Source of the DNA: Komagataeibacter kakiaceti JCM 25156
GTDB taxonomy: Bacteria > Pseudomonadota > Alphaproteobacteria > Acetobacterales > Acetobacteraceae
Reading direction: 5' to 3'
Length of the DNA stretch: 16,741 nucleotides
Assembly: GCF_000613305.1 (NCBI RefSeq)
Contig: NZ_BAIO01000019.1
Coordinates: 1-16,741 of the forward strand
Below are positions 7,679-16,290 of this stretch, one piece after another (positions within the stretch are counted from its first letter, which is position 1; every line of letters starts with the position of its first letter). The notes under the pieces were generated by a model. It ran no database searches. It had not been told where the DNA came from and worked only from the letters and a program-made list of their open reading frames with translations. Made by a program: the position numbers and the translations under genes.

Positions 7679-9447
7679 AGGAAACCGGTAAACGCTTCCG
7701 CGTAATCTTTCCAGATACGGTTGTAGGAAGGTGTTTGACAAAGCGGACTTCCTTCAGGCCAACCCATCGCCCGAGCACTTCATTGACCCGCCCGATGATC
7801 TCATCGGGAGAAGGCGCGTGTTCCACCCCGGCATCAGGAACCACATAGGCGACCGGCCGCTGCCCTCTCAATGTGTCAGTGATCGCCACCACGGCGCAGG
7901 CATGAACGGCAGGATGGGTGGCGATGATCTTTTCAATCTGCACACCCGAAATCCGCCGGCCTGCGACCTTGATGACATCATCGGAACGCCCGAGCATATG
8001 CACGGCGCGGCTGGCCTCGATCATGCCTTCGTCGAAGGTGCGATAATACCGGTTCGTTTCATCAAGATAGGCGGCAGGAACACGGATCGCTCCATCCTTC
8101 CATACACCAGCCAGGCAGCCGGGTGGCAGCGGCAGAGAAAGGACAATCTCCCCGCACTGTTCACCCGGCATGGAGGGCACGATGGCCGGGCAGAATCCCG
8201 GCGCGGGCCGCCCGATGTCGTTCATGAGCGAGACCGGCTCACGTTCGGGCAGGCCGAAGAAATGGGCGGTAACGCTCCATCCGGTTTCCGTCTGCCACCA
8301 GTGATTGACCACGGGCCTGCGGAAATACGACCGCGCCCAGTCCAGCAAGGTGGGATCAGCATACTCCCCGGCCACGAAGATGCGGGCCAGCGCGGGCAGG
8401 ATCGCCCCGGATGGATTGCGGCTTTCCTGCCGCATGAGCCGCATCTGGGTGGCGTGGTGAACAGGCATTTCACCGCGTGCTCATGACAGAGCGTGCGGAT
8501 GGCAGACGCGGATACGCCCCCTTCCACGATCACGCTGGTGCAACCGCTGATCAGCGGTGCGTAAACACCATAGGAATGTCCGACGACCCAACCGAGATCC
8601 GATGTGGTAAAGAAGGTATCGCCGGGTTTGCAGCCATAGATCAGGTCCATGGACAGGGCGAGGGCCACGGCATGGCCACCATTGTCCCGCACGATTCCCT
8701 TCGCATGGCCTGTGGTTCCGGATGTATGCAGAATATATAATGGGTCTTCCGAGCGCAGTATGACCGGATCCGCTGGCGCGGAGCGTTCCAGCACATGAAA
8801 ATCATGATCCCGCACAGGCAGAAGCGATGCGGGACAGGCCGCGCGTTGCACGATGACGCAGGCTTTTGGCCTGTGCGTGGCCTGAGCCAGCGCGCCGTGC
8901 AGGGCGGGCGCGGATGGAATGGCCGTCTGCCCCTGAAAGCTGCAACTGGCGATGATGATGACTTTCGGGGCCACATCATCAATCCTGCGCGCCAGTTCAG
9001 GCCCGGCGTAACCGGCAAACACCACCACATGTACGGCCCCGATCCGCGCGCAGGCCAGCATGGCGATGGCGGTCTCGATCATGGTCGGCATGGCGATCAG
9101 CACGCGGTCGCCCTGCCCTACCCCCAGCGCGCGCAGGCCACCGGCAAACCCGGCCACCCTGCCCTGTAGTTCCCGGTAGGTTACGATCTGGCGTTCCTTC
9201 GTGGCGCAGGAATGCCAGATCAAGCGGTCTGTGCGCCGCGCCCGTTTTCTACATGCCGGTCCACGGCATTGTGGCAGGTGTTGAGCGTGGCGCCGGGAAA
9301 CCAGTCATGCCAGCCATCCGCCCGCGCCCGGCATGCTGTCCCGGGCGCCTGCTTCCATGTCACGCGCCGTGCCGCTTCCAGCCAGAACTGTTCTGGCTGG
9401 TTCAGGGCCGCGTCATACATCGCTTCATATGTGGTCCATGGAAGCAT
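7677..9447 (-). CDS. PrpE-like short-chain acyl-CoA synthetase (AMP-forming), last gene of the Nit1C operon, frame broken twice
   Basis: The enzyme would activate a short-chain carboxylic acid to its CoA thioester through an acyl-adenylate. Joining the frames gives about 590 residues. The N-terminal domain (WLEAARRVTWKQAPG) is of the acetyl/propionyl-CoA synthetase type. The ATP-binding loop is HTSGTTGHAKGIVRDNGGHA (from about 241), then SDLGWVVGHSYGVYAPL and VNHWWQTETGWS, closest in style to propionate-CoA ligase PrpE. The catalytic lysine in TVSGKITRKRL is near residue 581. The frame breaks at 9222-9223 (TT where TTT would restore QTA-LIWH) and at 8451-8452 (CC where CCC would restore TTP-TQMRLMRQ). 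Both are single missing bases. ATG at 9447 has a strong GGAGG eight bases upstream and lies 15 bases after the flavoprotein stop. The true acid substrate is unknown. Acetate or propionate are the family's usual ones. Confidence 0.8.
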
Positions 9448-9462
9448 GGCGCTTACCTCCGC

Positions 9463-10710
9463 TCAGGCTACGGGAACGTCTTTGCCGGTGATCTGGCTGG
9501 CCAGCCACGCGGCATCGCGCGACACGCCGGAGAACCGCCCCGATCCCCATGTGTGCAGCCACGGCAGGCCAAGAAAGTAGAACCCCGGCGCGTCGGTCAC
9601 GCCGCGATGCCAGACCGGCTTGCCCGCCCCATTGAAAACCGGCACGTCGATCCAGCGATAGTTCGGGCGGAAACCAATGCACCAGAGGATCGATGTGATC
9701 CCGGCGGCCTTCAAGTCCAGCGGCGTGTTGCTGCCATCGGGTTGCCAGACGGGCACATAGGGCGCTTCGACTGGCGCACTGATCCCTTCACGGGCGATGT
9801 AGGCGTCAATGGATTTCTTGATGTCGGCATTGGTCCTGTCCGCATCATCAAGGTTTTCCGCAAGATCCGGTGCGAAGTGCGCCACTTCATCACGGATGGT
9901 CTCCAGTGTGCCGTGTAGCCCCACGCCCTCCTTTGCAAAGAGGCGCAGATCAAGGTCATGCCCGCCATTTCGGCCCGTGACGTAATGATTGGTCTTGTCA
10001 CGTGCACCGTCACGCAGGGGGTGATTATCCACCGTCAGGTCGTAGAAGTGCATATCCGCAAGCCAGTCCACAACATCGCGGCCACGGTAGAAGCGCGAGA
10101 CGCGCGGGGCGGACCCGACACACAGATGGACCTTGCGTTTTTCAAGGAACAGGTCCTCGACAATCTGCGCGCCGGACTGGCCGCTGCCCACGACCAGCAC
10201 AGCCCCTTCCGGCAACTGGGCCGCATTGCGGTAATCCTGCGAATGAACCTGATGGATGGCGGGGTCAATCGCGCTGGCGTAACCGGGAATCACCGCATCC
10301 TGATACGCGCCCGATGCAATGACCACATGCTTTGCGTGCCAGGTCTCGCCGGCCGCCACCACGCGATAGCCACCACCCTCATGGCGCGTAATGGAGGTAA
10401 CGGCCGTATGCTCGCGCAGGGGCGGGCTGAAGGAGTCCACGAAGCCCTTCACGTAGTCGATGATTTCCTGCTTCACCATGAAGCCGTGCGGGTCTTTCCC
10501 CTTGTAGGGATGACCGGGAAGTTCGCACTGCCAGTTCGGTGTGACCAGGCAGAAATTGTCCCAGCGTTCATCATCCCACGAATGACAGGCGGTCTTTGCT
10601 TCAAAGACAATGTGCTCCACCTTCTCGCGACAGAGATACCAGCTCATGGAGAGCCCGGCCTGTCCACCGCCCACGATGATGACGGGGATGCTTTTCTCGT
10701 TCTGTGTCAT
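9463..10710 (-). CDS. MSMEG_0569-family flavin-dependent oxidoreductase (Nit1C)
   Basis: This is a predicted FAD/NADPH-dependent monooxygenase-like enzyme of 415 residues, related to flavin-containing and Baeyer-Villiger monooxygenases. The FAD motif is VIIVGGGQAGLS (10-21), and the NADP-side motif is VLVVGSGQSGAQ (171-182). A late block ILWCIGFRPNYRWI and the conserved FLGLPWLHTWGSGRFSGV complete the family pattern. I use ATG at 10710, giving MTQNEKS, because a longer frame would run into the preceding gene. It follows that gene by 16 bases. In other Nit1C clusters this enzyme is a constant member (called NitH in the cyanide-assimilating pseudomonad system, from memory), but its substrate is not established. 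An N- or C-oxygenation of a nitrogen compound is plausible inference. Confidence 0.88.
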   Translation of the reverse strand: MTQNEKSIPVIIVGGGQAGLSMSWYLCREKVEHIVFEAKTACHSWDDERWDNFCLVTPNWQCELPGHPYKGKDPHGFMVKQEIIDYVKGFVDSFSPPLREHTAVTSITRHEGGGYRVVAAGETWHAKHVVIASGAYQDAVIPGYASAIDPAIHQVHSQDYRNAAQLPEGAVLVVGSGQSGAQIVEDLFLEKRKVHLCVGSAPRVSRFYRGRDVVDWLADMHFYDLTVDNHPLRDGARDKTNHYVTGRNGGHDLDLRLFAKEGVGLHGTLETIRDEVAHFAPDLAENLDDADRTNADIKKSIDAYIAREGISAPVEAPYVPVWQPDGSNTPLDLKAAGITSILWCIGFRPNYRWIDVPVFNGAGKPVWHRGVTDAPGFYFLGLPWLHTWGSGRFSGVSRDAAWLASQITGKDVPVA

Positions 10711-10726
10711 GGTCGTTCTTTTCGTC

Positions 10727-11014
10727 TCAATAACTGAAAGACAGGACGCGCACCTGCGCATCGGACTGGTTCAGAAAAGGCGCACCGGCCTGCCTTATGG
10801 CCTGAAGCTGGCCAAGGGCGCGGCTGCATGGGAAGCCGTAGCGGGCGCGAACCCGCTCGCTGGCGTCCGTCAGGGCGGTGTCCGCCTTTTCAAGAAACTC
10901 CCGGACCGGATAATCCTGACCGGGCGTGAAGTGGTCCCTTATGACCAGCGACGGGGAGTAACAGTCAGTCTCCTTCCCATCGGGCCAGCACACACGAAAG
11001 GTCATTTCGGGCAT
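10727..11014 (-). CDS. MSMEG_0570-family nitrogen-starvation small protein (Nit1C)
   Basis: This 95-residue soluble protein opens MPEMTFRVCWPDG and carries YSPSLVIRDHF, ASERVRARYGFPCS and QAIRQAG, the pattern of the MSMEG_0570 family found only with Nit1C genes. No catalytic motif is recognisable. Two cysteines close together (CWPDGKETDC, residues 9-18) stand out. The start at 11014 overlaps the glycosyltransferase stop by 13 bases, so translation is probably coupled. Function unknown. A partner or accessory protein for the adjacent oxidoreductase is possible. Confidence 0.82.
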   Translation of the reverse strand: MPEMTFRVCWPDGKETDCYSPSLVIRDHFTPGQDYPVREFLEKADTALTDASERVRARYGFPCSRALGQLQAIRQAGAPFLNQSDAQVRVLSFSY

Positions 11015-12178
11015 GGTGAGAAAGCTCCGGAAACAGGGGTATCGGTGCGTGGCAGGGCCGCCAGACGCCGGTACGCGGGGAGATGACGACCGGCGACGTC
11101 GCGCCAGTCGAAACGGCGGGCCGTTGCGGGGCCGCTGAGCCGGAAATGGTCGCGGCTTTTGCCGCTCAGCGCGTCACGCAAGGCCAGCAACAGGGTGTCG
11201 GGGCGCGTCAGGTCGCACCACAGCGCGTCCGCTTGTGAAAGGTGCCCGGTAAAGGGGGCGATCTCCGGCACAATAACAGGCGTGCCGCAGGCCAGGGCTT
11301 CCAGCGGGCACAACCCGAACCCTTCGGTTACGGATGGATAGGCCAGCACGTCCGCCTGTCGGTAGAATGAAGCATGTCTTCATCCGCAATCGGTCCGGTT
11401 ATGGTGACATGATCGGCCGCACCGCTTTCGCGCAGACGCGCCATGAACCGGGTGCGATAGGCAGAATGATCCAGCAGCGAGGCCCCGCCCGCCACAACCA
11501 GATGCACATCAGGCTGTTCGCGGCAAAGGGCCAGAAATGCGTCGAGCAATTGCAGCGTGTTCTTGCGCCGCTCGATCCCACCCACGGACAGGATCAGGTG
11601 CTGATCGGCAGGCAGATGATACAGCGCCCGTAGTGACGCATCCCGCACCGCAGGCAGGGGCGAAAAGCGCACGGGATCAACCCCGTTGCCCACGACCGGG
11701 GCTTCGCGGCCATGGTCGTTGCGCAGGACATCTTCCCACATTGTGCTGACGGTAAACAGTTCGGCCGCCGCCCTGATCCCCCGTTCCTGCCGCGCGGCAA
11801 GGACCGGATGGGTGAAATGGTCAAGATGATGGACCGTGCGGGCAAAGCCCGGTATCCGCCCCTCCTCCACCAGTTCGGCCAGTGCATTGGCGCTGATCGG
11901 GTCCTGTGCGTGCAGCACGTCAAAATGCTGCCCGCGCAGGGCGTCCCTGATCTCGCCAATGCGGCGCTCCACCAACGTCGGAAGGTCGGTCTCGGGCGCG
12001 GCCGGGATGCAGTGTGTGGCGCAGCGGGGCGTGCGGAAGAAACCAGATCCTGTCACGTCCGGCGCGATCAGCGTTGTGTCATGGCCCGCGTCACACAGGC
12101 TTCCGCCAACGCCATGCCGTGCACCACACCGCCGCGCGGATTGGTCGAATGGGTCAGGATACCAATGGACAGACTCAT
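11002..12178 (-). CDS. MSMEG_0565-family glycosyltransferase (Nit1C), frame broken twice
   Basis: This is a GT4-type retaining glycosyltransferase of about 392 residues after frame repair, two Rossmann domains, probably cytoplasmic. ATG at 12178 gives MSLSIGILTHSTNPRGGVVH, a normal family start, and overlaps the previous stop as ATGA. The donor-side domain has SVGGIERRKNTLQLLDAFL and AYPSVTEGFGLCPLEALACG, with the EGFGLCPLE motif that contacts the nucleotide sugar. The frame breaks at 12098-12099 (GCCTGT where GCCCTGT would give AEALCDAG) and at 11366-11367 (CATTCTAC where CATTTCTAC would give LHFYRQADV). Each is one missing base in a run of three. The acceptor is unknown. In this cluster it may glycosylate the small molecule made by the radical SAM and AIR-synthase-like proteins. 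Confidence 0.82.
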
Positions 12179-13149
12179 GGCGCAAATCCCATGAGCGGCA
12201 TCCGGGCGAGATCCCAGAAAGTTTCTTTCTCCCCGTCCCATATGATATCAAGGCGTCGTGTCATATCGCACTGTCCGATGATGGCGGCAGTGATCCCGCG
12301 TGCCTGAAAACGTGCGATAATCGCCCGGGCATCCTCGGGCCGGGCTGTCAGCAGATAGCCATAGCTGGGGAATGCGGACAGCCAGCGTTCCATTGGTGCA
12401 TCGTCGGGACGTGGAATGTCATCGAGCGTGATGGTCATGCCGATACCCGAACATTCGGCCAGCATGAGCGCGGTGCCCAGCAGTCCGGCCATGCTGATGT
12501 CCTTGGCGGCGCGGCTCAGGCCGTCCTCGGCAATGCCGGGCAAGAGATCGAGATCATCTCGAAGGCGTGCCGCCCCCTCAGTATGACACAGTGCGGAACT
12601 GGCATCCCAGAACGGGTGCGGGTCGTGCCAGCGGCCGCGCAGGTCGATGGCGGCGATCAGGACTTCGCCCGGTCGGGCATCGAAGCTGGTCAGCAGATGA
12701 CGGGCACGGCCAAGGATCGCCACTGACAGGGAATTATGGGTGCTGCGCATGTTGGTATGGCCGCCGACAACCGGCACGCCATAGGTGCGCGCACCTTCAT
12801 GCAGACCGGTCAGAATGGACGCGGCCGCCTCGGACGTATCGCTCCACAACGCATCCACCACAGCCACAGGGCGACCACCCATGGCCGCGATGTCACTGAT
12901 ATTGACCATCACGCCGCAATACCCGGCAAACCATGGCATTGAGCGGACAAAGCTGTCCTGAAACCCTTCGCTGGCCAGCAGGAGATAGCCATCGTCATCC
13001 GGTATGGCGGCGCAGTCATCGCCAAGGCGGATACCATCGCCTGTATCACGACCAAGAATTGCGACGGTTTCGGCAATATCCTGTTTGCCCGCAAGCGCGC
13101 GCCCCGTGCGCAGGCGGCCCAGCATGGTGGTCAGTTCGTGTGCCATCAT
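12175..13149 (-). CDS. Sll0787-family AIR-synthase-like protein (Nit1C)
   Basis: This 324-residue protein of the PurM/SelD/HypE ATP-binding superfamily is intact. The N-terminal AIRS domain has the metal/ATP site GDDCAAIPDDDG (43-54), MVNISDIAAMGGRPVAV (81-97) and GGHTN. The C-terminal domain carries EDGLSRAAKDISMAGLLG with the glycine-rich loop. Superfamily members use ATP to activate an amide, selenide or similar group for ring closure or transfer, so this one probably does an ATP-dependent activation step. It is not purine PurM itself, since the context and sequence type are those of Nit1C. ATGATG at 13149 overlaps the acetyltransferase stop as ATGA. In mycobacteria this domain is fused to the acetyltransferase (MSMEG_0567), while here they are separate, as in cyanobacteria. 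Confidence 0.87.
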   Translation of the reverse strand: MMAHELTTMLGRLRTGRALAGKQDIAETVAILGRDTGDGIRLGDDCAAIPDDDGYLLLASEGFQDSFVRSMPWFAGYCGVMVNISDIAAMGGRPVAVVDALWSDTSEAAASILTGLHEGARTYGVPVVGGHTNMRSTHNSLSVAILGRARHLLTSFDARPGEVLIAAIDLRGRWHDPHPFWDASSALCHTEGAARLRDDLDLLPGIAEDGLSRAAKDISMAGLLGTALMLAECSGIGMTITLDDIPRPDDAPMERWLSAFPSYGYLLTARPEDARAIIARFQARGITAAIIGQCDMTRRLDIIWDGEKETFWDLARMPLMGFAP

Positions 13150-13709
13150 GCTACCTGCCGATTACGAGGCTGCGGCCGCAGCAGCCATGTCTGGTCATGA
13201 CCATGGGCCGGATAGCGTGACAGGTCGGCCTGCATGTCGTGATGCGGCAGGCCGTGCAGGGTAATGCTCCCGAGGCTTTTCCAGTGTAGGCGGCGGAAGA
13301 ACAGCACGTTCTGTTCCTGTACCTGGGCCAGGAAACGCGTGGCCCCAAGCCCGTGTGCCGTGCTGACCGCCATGCGGATGAGTTCTGCCCCGATCCGTCC
13401 CAGTTTGCGGTGGTCTTCATGGACGGCCAGACGGGAGCCGCGCCAGACGCCGGGTTCGGCTTCATGGATGCGCACCGCGCCCACCACCCGGTCCGGCATG
13501 CCCGCCATGCAGCACGCCGCAATGATGGGAATGGCAACCGCGTCGATTGCGTCCCGGTCATCATCCGAAAACACCTGCTGTTCGGTGCAGAACACGTCGC
13601 GGCGCAGCGCGTGGTAGCCTGCGCGCTCCCACGGCGTGCGGGCCAGCCGCACGACATATTCCGTGGGGATGAACGGGCGGTCGTCCACGCCTTCGAGGAT
13701 CGCTGTCAT
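13146..13709 (-). CDS. MSMEG_0567/Sll0786-family GNAT N-acetyltransferase (Nit1C)
   Basis: This 187-residue GNAT-fold acyltransferase has the N-terminal LRRDVFCTEQQVF block (35-47), a central strand VVGAVRIHE (75-83), the acyl-CoA phosphate loop EDHRKLGRIGAELIRMA (98-114) and a late FFRRLHW. It would transfer an acetyl or other acyl group from CoA to an amine. I use the ATG at 13709, which overlaps the radical SAM stop as TAATG. Longer in-frame starts read into the radical SAM C-terminus. Its stop overlaps the next gene as ATGA. Substrate unknown. Confidence 0.87.
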   Translation of the reverse strand: MTAILEGVDDRPFIPTEYVVRLARTPWERAGYHALRRDVFCTEQQVFSDDDRDAIDAVAIPIIAACCMAGMPDRVVGAVRIHEAEPGVWRGSRLAVHEDHRKLGRIGAELIRMAVSTAHGLGATRFLAQVQEQNVLFFRRLHWKSLGSITLHGLPHHDMQADLSRYPAHGHDQTWLLRPQPRNRQVA

Positions 13710-14814
13710 TATTCGTACACCGAAAGCGAGGAACAGGCGCCACACCGGCCACACCCGGCGCGGATGTCGGTGGATTTCATGTTCGCCGCGCGCAGCATCC
13801 GCCGAGTGGTGCGAGCACGGACTTCATGAAATCGGCCGAAGGCGGCGCATGGTTTTCCAGCGGCGTGCCGGAAATCGGCACGAACGGCACCACGAAGGGA
13901 TAGACCCCGAGCGCAATCAGGCGCTCGGCCAGCGTCAGAATATCCCCCGCACTGTCACCAAGGCCCGCCAGAATATAGGTATTGACCTGTCCGCGCCCGA
14001 AGATCGGCACGGCGCTGGCGAAAGCATCCATATAGCGATCAACACTGACCGTGGCCTTGCCGGGCATGATCTTCTCGCGCACCGCCTGTGTTGCGGCTTC
14101 GAGATGCATGCCCAGGCTGTCGGCCCCGGCGTCGCGCAGGCGCTGGAACCATCCGTGGTCACGCGGCGGCTCGCACTGGACCTGAAGCGGCAGATCCACA
14201 GCCGCCCGAATGGCACGGGCTGATTCCGCCAGCACGGCTGCACCCCGATCAATGACGTTGGGCGTGCCGGTGGTCAATACCATGTCGCGCACGCCGTCGA
14301 GTTCCATGGCGGCCTTGGCGACCTCGGCCAGTTGTGCTGGCGTCTTGTAGGCAATGGTGCGGTCGGCCTCCAGCGACTGGCCGATGGCGCAGAACTGGCA
14401 GGACGTGCGCCGGTCGGCATAGCGGATGCACGTCTGGTGCACCGTGGTCGCCAGCGTATCGCGCCCATGCAGCAGGGCGATCTTCCAGTACGGAATGCCA
14501 TCCGCCGTGCTCAGGCCATAAAAGCGCGGGGCGGCTGGAAAATGGATCGTGCCCAGTGTCTGCCCATCGCGCAGCAGCGTGCTGGCCCCGTGCTGGTCCG
14601 GCGGGCTGGCCTGAAACGGGGAACGCCGCGCGCCAGATGTATAGACCGGGACCATGACGGTCTGGCCTGCAATGGTAATCGTCTTGTGATCCGAAGGACC
14701 GGCGCCTCCCTTGCGGGCAATGCCGCCGGTCTGCTCACCGATCTGTAGTCCGAAGGACTGTAGATCTGTAACGAGCTTGCGACCAGAAAGTGTACCGAGC
14801 GTCGGAATGGTCAT
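13709..14814 (-). CDS. MSMEG_0568-family radical SAM protein (Nit1C), frame broken near the C-terminus
   Basis: This is a predicted [4Fe-4S] radical S-adenosylmethionine enzyme of about 368 residues. The cluster-binding cysteines are in [20 protein letters not shown]: Cys129, Cys139 and Cys142, a CX9CX2C spacing rather than the usual CX3CX2C, which is the pattern of this family. Later blocks [16 protein letters not shown] and [10 protein letters not shown] fit the TIM-barrel. After LAPLGG the open frame goes off and stops at 13777. Adding one G at 13799-13800 restores [17 protein letters not shown], then [12 protein letters not shown] and a TAA that overlaps the next ATG (TAATG). The restored tail has a CX2CX2C motif that may bind an auxiliary cluster. 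ATG at 14814 overlaps the nitrilase stop as ATGA. The reaction is unknown. Confidence 0.87.
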
Positions 14815-15783
14815 GACGCAGCCTCATCGGTAGATGTGGGAACCGGATTGGCTTCCCCAACGTAATGAACGGTGCGGGCGGGCCGCCGGTCCTGAAGCAG
14901 GCTGAGCAGTTCGGGCCGTGCATAATGCCCTACGGAATCCATCATCCGCTTGCGCTTGGTAATCAGGCGAAGTCGAGATCAGCAATCACCATCCCCTCGC
15001 CTTCCGTCAGCGGCGTGCCGAGCAGCTTCCCTTCAGGCGAGACGATCGCCGTGAAGCATCCACCCCGCAGCGGCCCTTCCAGCGCAGGGTCGCCTGCTAT
15101 TTCCTTGATCTGCTCTTCGGTAAGCCAACCCGTGGCGTTCACCACAAAGCAGCCGGATTCCAGCGCGTGATGCCGGATCGTGACTTCCATCTGGTCGGCA
15201 AAGATCTGCCTACCAGCGAGCCGGGGAACTGGGCGCAATGGATTTCCTCGTGCTGGGTCATCAGCGCGTAGCGGGCGAGCGGGTTGTAATGCTCCCAGCA
15301 GGCCAGCGCGCCAATGCGACCGGCCGCACTCTCTACCACTTTCAGACCGGAACCATCGCCCTGCCCCCAGACCATGCGTTCATGGTAGGTCGGCGTGATC
15401 TTGCGGCGTTTGAGCAGGATTTCACCTGTCGCATCGAAGATGATCTGGGTGTTGTAGAGCGTGCCGAAATCGCGCTCGTTCACGCCCAGCACCACGACCA
15501 TGCCGGTCTGGCGCGCGGCCTCTGCCACCATGTCGGTGACCGGACCGGGAATGACGACGGCGCGCTCGTAGAGTTCCAGATGCTCCCCACCGAAGCGGAA
15601 AGCCGGCTGGATGAACGAGAAATAGGGGTAGTACGGCACAAAGGTTTCGGGAAAGACCGCGAGTTTCACGCCTTTTTCGGCGGCCTCGCGGATGGCCTGG
15701 CAGACTTTCCGGGCAGTCCCCAGACCATCGTCACCAAGGACGGGACTGATCTGGATGGCTGCGGCGCGAACGATACGGGACAT
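14811..15783 (-). CDS. Nit6803-type nitrilase (Nit1C), frame broken twice
   Basis: This is a carbon-nitrogen hydrolase that converts nitriles to a carboxylic acid and ammonia, about 324 residues after repair. The catalytic triad is visible: Glu46 in [17 protein letters not shown], Lys128 in [12 protein letters not shown] and Cys162 in [17 protein letters not shown]. The frame breaks after LVG at 15209-15210, where one added G or C restores [19 protein letters not shown], and again at 14966-14967, where GCCCTG for GCCTG restores [16 protein letters not shown] and a normal tail ending at 14811. ATG at 15783 follows the Sll0783-like gene by 24 bases. The end overlaps the radical SAM start as ATGA. 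As read literally it would be truncated, but all catalytic residues lie before the first break. The cyanobacterial relative acts on aliphatic and aromatic nitriles, and a link to cyanide assimilation is known for this cluster type. Confidence 0.9.
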
Positions 15784-15807
15784 GGCTTGCGGTCCTCCCT
15801 TCGGCCT

Positions 15808-16290
15808 TCAGAGGGTCCAGGTATTGAGGATGAAGGCGTTGTCGCGACGGGCCAGCAGGATGATGTCCAGCACGTCCTGGGGATTGATCGGCGTGATGCC
15901 GGGGATCAGGTTCTGCTCGCCGTAGCCGTAGAGAGCCTGGAGCGCGAAGCGGCAGGCATAGACCTTTCCGCCTTCCTCAAGGATTTTCGCGATCTGCCTG
16001 TTGCAGTTCATGTGCCCCGGAAAGGCTTCGTCGCCCAGACGGGGAAAGCCGCGCTGCACACCAAGGGTGACACCCGGTCCGTACAGCAGCACCGACGTCT
16101 CGAAGCCCTTGCGGATCAGGCGCGTGGCCTGCAGCAGGTTGACGAACCCGACCGAGCCTTCATTGGCGACGGTGTGGAAGGTGATGAGGGCTTTTTCGCC
16201 GGGCTGGGCTTTGACGTCCTCGAAGACCTTGTTTTCATAGTTAACGAAGCAGTCGCCATCTTTATGCGGAGCGTGTTCAACTTTCGGCAT
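15808..16290 (-). CDS. MSMEG_0572/Sll0783-family nitrogen-starvation protein (Nit1C), first gene of the operon
   Basis: This 160-residue soluble protein is intact. It matches the Sll0783 family. In Synechocystis, Sll0783 is induced by nitrogen starvation and needed for polyhydroxybutyrate accumulation. The pattern [16 protein letters not shown], then a helix, SVLLYGPGV, and later [16 protein letters not shown] followed by LIPGI looks to me like a DsrE-type fold, with Cys113 where DsrE proteins carry their reactive cysteine. That fold assignment is inference. ATG at 16290 has GGGAGAG 6 bases upstream. The gene leads the operon and is preceded by a long AT-rich region. Confidence 0.87.
   Translation of the reverse strand: MPKVEHAPHKDGDCFVNYENKVFEDVKAQPGEKALITFHTVANEGSVGFVNLLQATRLIRKGFETSVLLYGPGVTLGVQRGFPRLGDEAFPGHMNCNRQIAKILEEGGKVYACRFALQALYGYGEQNLIPGITPINPQDVLDIILLARRDNAFILNTWTL

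Noticed and set aside
7731..8486. 251-codon plus-strand frame opposite the acyl-CoA ligase
   Set aside because: The minus strand carries unmistakable adenylate-forming enzyme motifs here; this is a shadow.
11328..12251. Glycosyltransferase frame starting at 12251
   Set aside because: The N-terminal part of that frame is not family-like. The family N-terminus MSLSIGILTHSTNP is in another frame from 12178, joined by the break at 12098.
12175..13149. Purine-biosynthesis PurM as identity of the AIR-synthase-like gene
   Set aside because: The superfamily motifs are shared, but the neighbours and sequence type are those of Sll0787, and no other purine gene is nearby.
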